From assembly GCA_964550855.1 (NCBI GenBank), contig CAZKBQ010000003.1, forward strand, positions 107,334-171,333: a stretch of DNA of 64,000 nt, given 5' to 3'. The stretch comes from JAGOBP01 sp964550855. GTDB lineage: Bacteria; Chloroflexota; Anaerolineae; Fen-1058. The position numbers and the translations under genes are program-made. The notes under the pieces are model-generated. The model was not told the DNA's origin and ran no database searches. It was given only the letters and a program-made list of their open reading frames with translations. Shown here piece by piece: positions 60,512 through 64,000 of the stretch (position 1 is the stretch's first letter; each line of letters begins with the position of its first letter).

Positions 60512-60952
60512 ATGTTGAAAGAATTTCGTGATTTCATCGCGCGCGGTAACGTGGTCGATCTGGCCGTGGCCGTGATCATCGGCGGCGCGTTCGGAGCGAT
60601 CGTCTCCTCGTTCGTCAAAGACATCATCATGCCGGTGATCTCGCTGCTGACGGGCGGCATCGATTTTACCAACTGGTTCATCCCGCTGAAGGGCGGCCCA
60701 TATCCCACGCTGCAGGCCGCGCAGGCTGCGGGCGCCGCCACGATCAACATCGGCCTCTTCCTCAACGCCATCATCACCTTTCTGATCGTGGCGTTTGCCA
60801 TGTTCCTGGTGGTGAAGTCGATGAACGCCATGAAGAAGCCGGCGCCCGCCGCCCCGGCCGCGCCCACGACGAAGGACTGCCCCTACTGCTTCACCACCAT
60901 CTCGATCAAGGCGACGCGCTGCCCCAATTGCACCAGCGAATTGCCTCATTAG
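60512..60952 (+). CDS. mscL: Large-conductance mechanosensitive channel with C-terminal zinc ribbon
   Basis: 146 residues. The N-terminal helix and TM1 match MscL: LKEFRDFIARGNVVDLAVAV, IIGGAFGAIVSSFVKDIIMP. The periplasmic loop and TM2 follow (LFLNAIITFLIVAFAMFLVV, about 86-105). Instead of the usual charged C-terminal bundle there is a Pro/Ala linker and a zinc ribbon, CPYC-N12-CPNC (about 124-142). MscL opens under membrane tension to release solutes during hypo-osmotic shock. GGAGG lies 6 nt before the ATG at 60512. Confidence 0.95.
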   Translation: MLKEFRDFIARGNVVDLAVAVIIGGAFGAIVSSFVKDIIMPVISLLTGGIDFTNWFIPLKGGPYPTLQAAQAAGAATINIGLFLNAIITFLIVAFAMFLVVKSMNAMKKPAPAAPAAPTTKDCPYCFTTISIKATRCPNCTSELPH

Positions 60953-61168
60953 GGTGGTTTCCGTTTTGATTTGCGCCGGTGTCAGTCTCGCACGGTTTAA
61001 GTTTTAAGACCGACTGCTCCGGCGAATGAATTCGCGGCTGGTGGGCGTGCCGCCGATCGTCGGCCTGCGCCGACGGGCCCACATGGCCCAAAGGTGCGAT
61101 TTCAAGATTTCAAGCGCCAGCACGCAGCCGCGCCAAACCATAACGCGCCCGGCCGCTGCCCACCACGC
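60953..61168. other. Intergenic region after mscL with stem-loop
   Basis: No gene is seen. CGTCGGC (61058-61064) pairs with GCCGACG (61069-61075). CCCAAAGGTGCG near 61086 echoes the spacer at 6510. Confidence 0.45.
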
Positions 61169-61209
61169 TTGACAACCAGCCCGACGTATGCTATACTCCC
61201 CTATAGTAT
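61169..61209 (+). promoter_or_regulatory. Promoter with RcnR/FrmR/CstR-type operator
   Basis: TTGACA (61169-61174) and TATACT (61192-61197) are 17 bp apart. Over the -10 and start lies ATACT-CCCCTAT-AGTAT (61193-61209). On the other strand this reads TACT-ATAGGGG-AGTA, the G-tract between TACT and AGTA with 7 bp between that is known for RcnR-like members of the CsoR family. Confidence 0.75.
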
Positions 61210-61250
61210 TCGGATGGGGCGCGGGGGCGCCATCCAGTCCGGAGCGGAAC

Positions 61251-61457
61251 ATGCCGATTTACGAATATTATTGTCCCGATTGCCATACCGAATTTGAGAA
61301 ACTCGTCAAGATCTCAGAGGCAAATGTGACGCCGGAATGCCCGGAATGCGGGGAAAGACATACTCAGAAAAAACTGTCGGCGTTTGCCATGAGCGGCGGT
61401 TCTGCAGGCGGCAGCGCCTCCGTCAGCAGCTGCGGGGGCGGCGGGCGCTTTTCTTGA
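61251..61457 (+). CDS. FmdB-family zinc ribbon protein
   Basis: 68 residues. MPIYEYYCPDCHTEFEKL starts the putative regulatory protein FmdB domain; a second Cys pair is CPECGE (about 32-37). A Gly/Ser-rich tail with one more Cys follows. FmdB-like proteins are small zinc ribbons of unknown function. GGAGCGG precedes the ATG at 61251. First gene of an operon under the RcnR-type operator. Confidence 0.9.
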   Translation: MPIYEYYCPDCHTEFEKLVKISEANVTPECPECGERHTQKKLSAFAMSGGSAGGSASVSSCGGGGRFS

Positions 61458-61516
61458 GCGGGTTGAGCCAGCCGCCGTGTGCGGCCAACGCCTCACCACA
61501 GATACAGGGGTAGGGT

Positions 61517-61795
61517 ATGAAGGTGCAAACCTCGACCACCAAAGAAGAGCTCCAAAAACGCCTGCGACGCATCGAAGGCCAGGTGCGCGGCGTCCAGAAG
61601 ATGCTGGACGAGGAGCGTGACTGCCACGAAATCATCCAGCAGCTGGCCGCGATCCGATCGGCGGTGCAGGGCGCCAGTTTGATGTTTATGAAGCAGTATG
61701 CGTCGGACTGCCTGATGACGGTGGACAAGACCGACAAGGCGACGCGCGAAATGCTGGTGGACGACTTGATTGGCTTGCTGGGCAAAGCGCCCTGA
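61517..61795 (+). CDS. CsoR/CstR-family (DUF156) transcriptional repressor
   Basis: 92 residues, all-helical family. The sequence RLRRIEGQVRGVQKMLDEERDC (in parts: RLRRIEGQVRGVQKML, ERDCHEI) is diagnostic. Numbering coincides with M. tuberculosis CsoR: Cys36 and Cys65 are kept but the copper ligand His61 is Tyr61. Loss of His with both Cys retained is the CstR pattern, which senses persulfides rather than Cu(I). The downstream OsmC and thioredoxin genes agree with a thiol-stress role. It probably represses its own operon at the 61193 operator. Confidence 0.92.
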   Translation: MKVQTSTTKEELQKRLRRIEGQVRGVQKMLDEERDCHEIIQQLAAIRSAVQGASLMFMKQYASDCLMTVDKTDKATREMLVDDLIGLLGKAP

Positions 61796-61825
61796 TGGGG
61801 AGTGAGACGGAAAGGATTTAGATCA

Positions 61826-62263
61826 ATGGCGGAGAATACCAAGACAGCACAGGCCGTGTGGGAAGGTCAGGGGCTGGCGTTTACGATCAACGGCGGCTCA
61901 GGATATAGCGTGCGGACCGATAGTCTGGCGGGGCCGACGGCCGGCAGCGCCATGGAATTGGTGGCGATGGCTTCGGCAGCGTGCACGGCCGCAGATGTGC
62001 TCTCGATCTTGCAGAAGAAGCAGCAGAAGGTTACAGCTTTTGAAGTTCGGGTGGTGGGCCTGCGGGCCGAAGAGCACCCCAAAGTCTTTACCGAGATCGA
62101 GCTGGAGTACGTGGTCACCGGCTACGGCATCGATCCCAAAGCGGTGGAGCGCGCCATCGAATTGTCCTTGAGCAAATACTGCTCGGTGAACAAGATGCTG
62201 GAGAAGGCGGCCGCGATTTCTCACCGCTATCGCATCGTCGAAGCGGAGCCGGTGACGGCATGA
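61826..62263 (+). CDS. OsmC family protein (copy 1)
   Basis: 145 residues. The two conserved redox cysteines are in SAACTAADVLSIL (about 56-68) and KYCSVNKML (about 122-130). OsmC/Ohr proteins reduce hydroperoxides through a Cys pair; YhfA/OsmC-like members may instead act on persulfides. AAAGGAT lies upstream. The stop overlaps the next ATG by 4 bp. Confidence 0.9.
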   Translation: MAENTKTAQAVWEGQGLAFTINGGSGYSVRTDSLAGPTAGSAMELVAMASAACTAADVLSILQKKQQKVTAFEVRVVGLRAEEHPKVFTEIELEYVVTGYGIDPKAVERAIELSLSKYCSVNKMLEKAAAISHRYRIVEAEPVTA

Positions 62264-62691
62264 ACACGTCGACGACCACCGTTCACTGGCTGTCCGGCAA
62301 ACGCTTCGTCGGCGTCGATTCCACCAACCATGCGGTGGTGGTGTCCAGCAAGGATGAGGGCATCGGCGTCAAGCCGTCTGATCTGCTGCTCATCGCGCTG
62401 GCCTCGTGCACGGCGGTGGACGTGGTGGAGATCCTGGCAAAGAAGCGCCTGCCGTTGAGCGAGCTGGAGATCGTCACCTGCGGCGAGCAGGACGTCGAGC
62501 CGCCCTGGACGTTTCGGCGGATCAATATGACGTTCAAGCTGGTCGGTCAGAACCTGACGCCCAGGGCAGTGGAGCAGGCCATTCAACTGGCCGAGGAAAA
62601 ATATTGTTCGGTGGCCGCCACGCTGCGCGACACGGCCGAAATCACGACTGATTTTGAGATAATGGAACCAGATCAAGGAGATCGAAAATGA
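62260..62691 (+). CDS. OsmC family protein (copy 2)
   Basis: 143 residues. Conserved cysteines in ALASCTAVDVVEIL (about 46-59) and KYCSVAATL (about 110-118), plus an extra Cys in EIVTCGEQ (about 71). It is a diverged tandem paralogue of copy 1; the pair could form a heteromer or act on different substrates. ATGA overlaps on both sides tie it to copy 1 and to thioredoxin. Confidence 0.9.
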   Translation: MNTSTTTVHWLSGKRFVGVDSTNHAVVVSSKDEGIGVKPSDLLLIALASCTAVDVVEILAKKRLPLSELEIVTCGEQDVEPPWTFRRINMTFKLVGQNLTPRAVEQAIQLAEEKYCSVAATLRDTAEITTDFEIMEPDQGDRK

Positions 62692-63032
62692 AAGAGCCGA
62701 TTCACGTGTCTGATGCGAATTTCGAGAAAACGGTGTTGAAGTCAGCGGTGCCGGTGGTGGTGGACTTCTGGGCGCCGTGGTGCGGCCCGTGCCGCATGGT
62801 GGCCCCCGTGCTGGAGAAGATCGCGGGCGAGTACGAGAACAAGCTGATCGTCGCCAAGGTGAACACCGACGATAATCCCGAATGGGCGATGAAGTACGGC
62901 GTGCAGGGCATTCCCACGCTGCTGTTCGTCCGCGACGGCCAGATCGTCGATCGCATCGTGGGCGCCGCCCCGTACCCGATCATCAAAGGGCGGGTGGACA
63001 AGCTGGTGGCGCCCCAACCGGCCCAGGCTTAA
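62688..63032 (+). CDS. trxA: Thioredoxin
   Basis: 114 residues. Active site FWAPWCGPCRMVAP with Cys32 and Cys35, cis-Pro in VQGIPTLLFV (about 78), and the usual Asp26. It reduces disulfides or persulfides in the cytoplasm and probably recycles the OsmC proteins encoded just upstream. It is the last gene of the operon and is followed by a strong terminator. Confidence 0.96.
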   Translation: MKEPIHVSDANFEKTVLKSAVPVVVDFWAPWCGPCRMVAPVLEKIAGEYENKLIVAKVNTDDNPEWAMKYGVQGIPTLLFVRDGQIVDRIVGAAPYPIIKGRVDKLVAPQPAQA

Positions 63033-63057
63033 ACCCGATTGCTCTTTCCTCCTTAAC

Positions 63058-63106
63058 GTGTCGAAGCGGCTCATCAGGCGGGCCGCTTCGACACCCGGCT
63101 TTTTTC
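63058..63106 (+). terminator. Rho-independent terminator after trxA
   Basis: A perfect 13-bp stem (63058-63070 with 63082-63094) is followed by CCGGC and TTTTTT. Confidence 0.92.
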
Positions 63107-63137
63107 TGCCCCGTCCGGCGCGGGGCAAAATTGACCC

Positions 63138-63186
63138 TTGACAAATAGATGATTGTCTATATAATAGCGCATAGACGGATGTCGAT
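63138..63186 (+). promoter_or_regulatory. arsR promoter with two operator copies
   Basis: TTGACA (63138-63143) and TATAAT (63160-63165) are 16 bp apart. ATAGAT-GATT-GTCTAT (63145-63160) fills the spacer. ATAGAC-GGAT-GTCGAT (63171-63186) touches the ATG. Both match the site before arsM, so ArsR should repress itself here. Confidence 0.82.
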
Positions 63187-63501
63187 ATGAAGAAGGTCAG
63201 TCCTGTTGAGTTTGCCAAGGCCATCGCCGACGAGACGCGCCAGCGCATCATGAGTCTGTGCTGCTGCAGCGAACTGTCGGTGAGCGAGATCGTGGAGCAG
63301 CTGGACGTGTCGCAGCCCACGGTGTCGCACCACCTCGCCATCCTGCGCGACGCCGGGCTGGTCACCGTCCGCCACGAGGGCAAGCAGACCTACTACACGC
63401 TGAACCAGGATCGCATGGCGTTGTGCTGCGGGCAGCTGATTCAGGTGTTTGCGCCGGAGACCGAAACCGCCGAGGCCGTGAAGCAAACCGCCGGGGGCTA
63501 G
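63187..63501 (+). CDS. arsR: ArsR/SmtB family transcriptional repressor
   Basis: 104 residues. Winged helix with KAIADETRQRIMSL and recognition helix VSQPTVSHHLAILRDAGLV. Cys25-Cys26-Cys27 lie in the helix used for arsenite binding in several ArsR types, and a second pair is in ALCCGQL (about 80). Arsenite binding would release it from the ATAGAY-N4-GTCTAT sites. The downstream gene is arsM, which supports As(III) as inducer. Confidence 0.93.
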   Translation: MKKVSPVEFAKAIADETRQRIMSLCCCSELSVSEIVEQLDVSQPTVSHHLAILRDAGLVTVRHEGKQTYYTLNQDRMALCCGQLIQVFAPETETAEAVKQTAGG

Positions 63502-63547
63502 ATCGCCGATCGGGCTGAAAACCAGCCCGTTGTCTTGGCCTAATCGT

Positions 63548-63588
63548 ATAGACATTCGTCTATATAATACATCCGTTGGAGGATAGAC
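63548..63588 (+). promoter_or_regulatory. arsM promoter and ArsR operator
   Basis: ATAGAC-ATTC-GTCTAT (63548-63563) is a perfect inverted repeat directly before TATAAT (63563-63568). A further half-site ATAGAC (63583-63588) touches the ATG. GGAGG is the ribosome binding site. Confidence 0.82.
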
Positions 63589-64000
63589 ATGCAACCCACT
63601 TCGATTCATGACAGCGTGCGTGAGCACTACGCCGAGCGCGCACGCAACGCCGATTCGTGCTGCGGCAGCAATGCTCTGTACGATGATCGGCTGTTGCAAG
63701 ACCTGCCGTCGGACATCAGCAGTTTCTCGCTGGGCTGCGGCAATCCGATTACGACTGCCGCGCTGAAGCCGGGCGAAACCGTGCTCGATCTGGGGTCTGG
63801 TGGCGGCCTCGATTGTTTTCTCGCGGCCAAGGCGGTGGGCGAGGCCGGCCGCGTCATCGGCGTGGACATGACGCCGGACATGCTGGCGAAGGCGCGCGGC
63901 AATGCCGAGCGGCTTGGCTATTCCAACGTCGAGTTCCGCGAAGGTTATCTGGAGGCGCTGCCGGTGGACGAAGCGACGGTGGACGTGATCATTTCCAACT
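63589..64000 (+). CDS. arsM: Arsenite S-adenosylmethyltransferase, 3' end outside window
   Basis: 137 residues are visible and the frame is open to the right edge. DSCCGS (about 22-27) and LGCGNP (about 48-53) are ArsM hallmarks. The SAM motif is VLDLGSGGGLDCFLAAKAVG (about 64-83), including the conserved Cys after Asp, followed by VIGVDMTPDMLAKA. ArsM methylates As(III) to volatile or excretable forms. GGAGG lies 6 nt before the ATG. The partner ArsR is immediately upstream and shares operators. Confidence 0.93.
   Translation, partial: MQPTSIHDSVREHYAERARNADSCCGSNALYDDRLLQDLPSDISSFSLGCGNPITTAALKPGETVLDLGSGGGLDCFLAAKAVGEAGRVIGVDMTPDMLAKARGNAERLGYSNVEFREGYLEALPVDEATVDVIISN

Overview
The window is a GC-rich (roughly 63-65% by eye) bacterial chromosomal segment, about 95% coding, with 65 protein genes and one tRNA gene. 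I see no transposase, integrase, phage gene, rRNA or CRISPR array. Several traits suggest a monoderm-like member of the Chloroflexota (Anaerolineae or Caldilineae type): many surface proteins with Thr-Pro stalks, LysM domains, a diacylglycerol glycosyltransferase, a GerW-like protein, M42 aminopeptidases, and no outer-membrane genes. That assignment is an inference from gene content; there is no marker such as 16S rRNA in the window.

Layout. 1-6.5 kb, + strand: the 3' part of a large secreted S8 protease, a homocysteine S-methyltransferase-like enzyme, a HAD hydrolase, a YfcE-like phosphoesterase and a sugar isomerase-like TIM barrel. 6.7-17.7 kb, - strand: a small unknown protein, a thioesterase, an ABC exporter, an orphan IpdB/GctB-like subunit, a GNAT protein, an MGDG-synthase-like glycosyltransferase, HtrA, a zinc-ribbon/LysM protein, an HD hydrolase, a TPR-like protein with a Thr-Pro tail and a SanA/YdcF protein. 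17.9-24.2 kb, + strand: membrane proteins, CCA-adding enzyme, GerW-like protein, Lgt, then sat-cysC for sulfate activation. 24.2-28.0 kb, - strand: three M42 peptidases in tandem plus a Thr-Pro protein. 28.2-31.8 kb, + strand: a LysM surface protein and a membrane spermidine-synthase-like protein. 31.8-34.2 kb, - strand: an MFS carrier and a ferritin-like/VIT1 iron transporter, divergent from iscS-mnmA. 34.3-39.3 kb, + strand: tRNA thiolation, small envelope proteins, TatA and a DUF4352-like lipoprotein. 39.3-45.0 kb, - strand: NAD(P)HX repair, GlmS, aldehyde dehydrogenase and an IrrE-like protein. 45-58 kb: a hexapeptide acyltransferase, an MFS exporter, two GT-C type membrane proteins, a second LysM surface protein, tRNA-Arg, a beta-grasp/deoxyribosyltransferase-like fusion, a two-gene unknown module, a split NAD synthetase and an Lgt-like protein. 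58.3-64 kb, + strand: a sugar-binding lipoprotein, an inositol-monophosphatase-like enzyme, MscL, a thiol/metal stress operon (FmdB-like, CsoR/CstR-like, two OsmC proteins, thioredoxin), and an arsR-arsM arsenic locus cut by the window end.

Regulation. Many promoters carry TATAAT or TACAAT followed by a GC-rich CGCGC-type discriminator, and four genes appear to be leaderless. Two unlinked genes (htrA and the DUF4352-like lipoprotein) share a four-hexamer direct repeat with 10/11/11-bp spacing, placed identically before the -10, as in PhoB/PhoP-type activation. The CsoR-like operon has an RcnR-type operator over its -10. arsR and arsM share the operator ATAGAY-N4-GTCTAT. Heptameric tandem repeats fill several gene junctions, and the octamer CGATCGGG is strongly over-represented on both strands.
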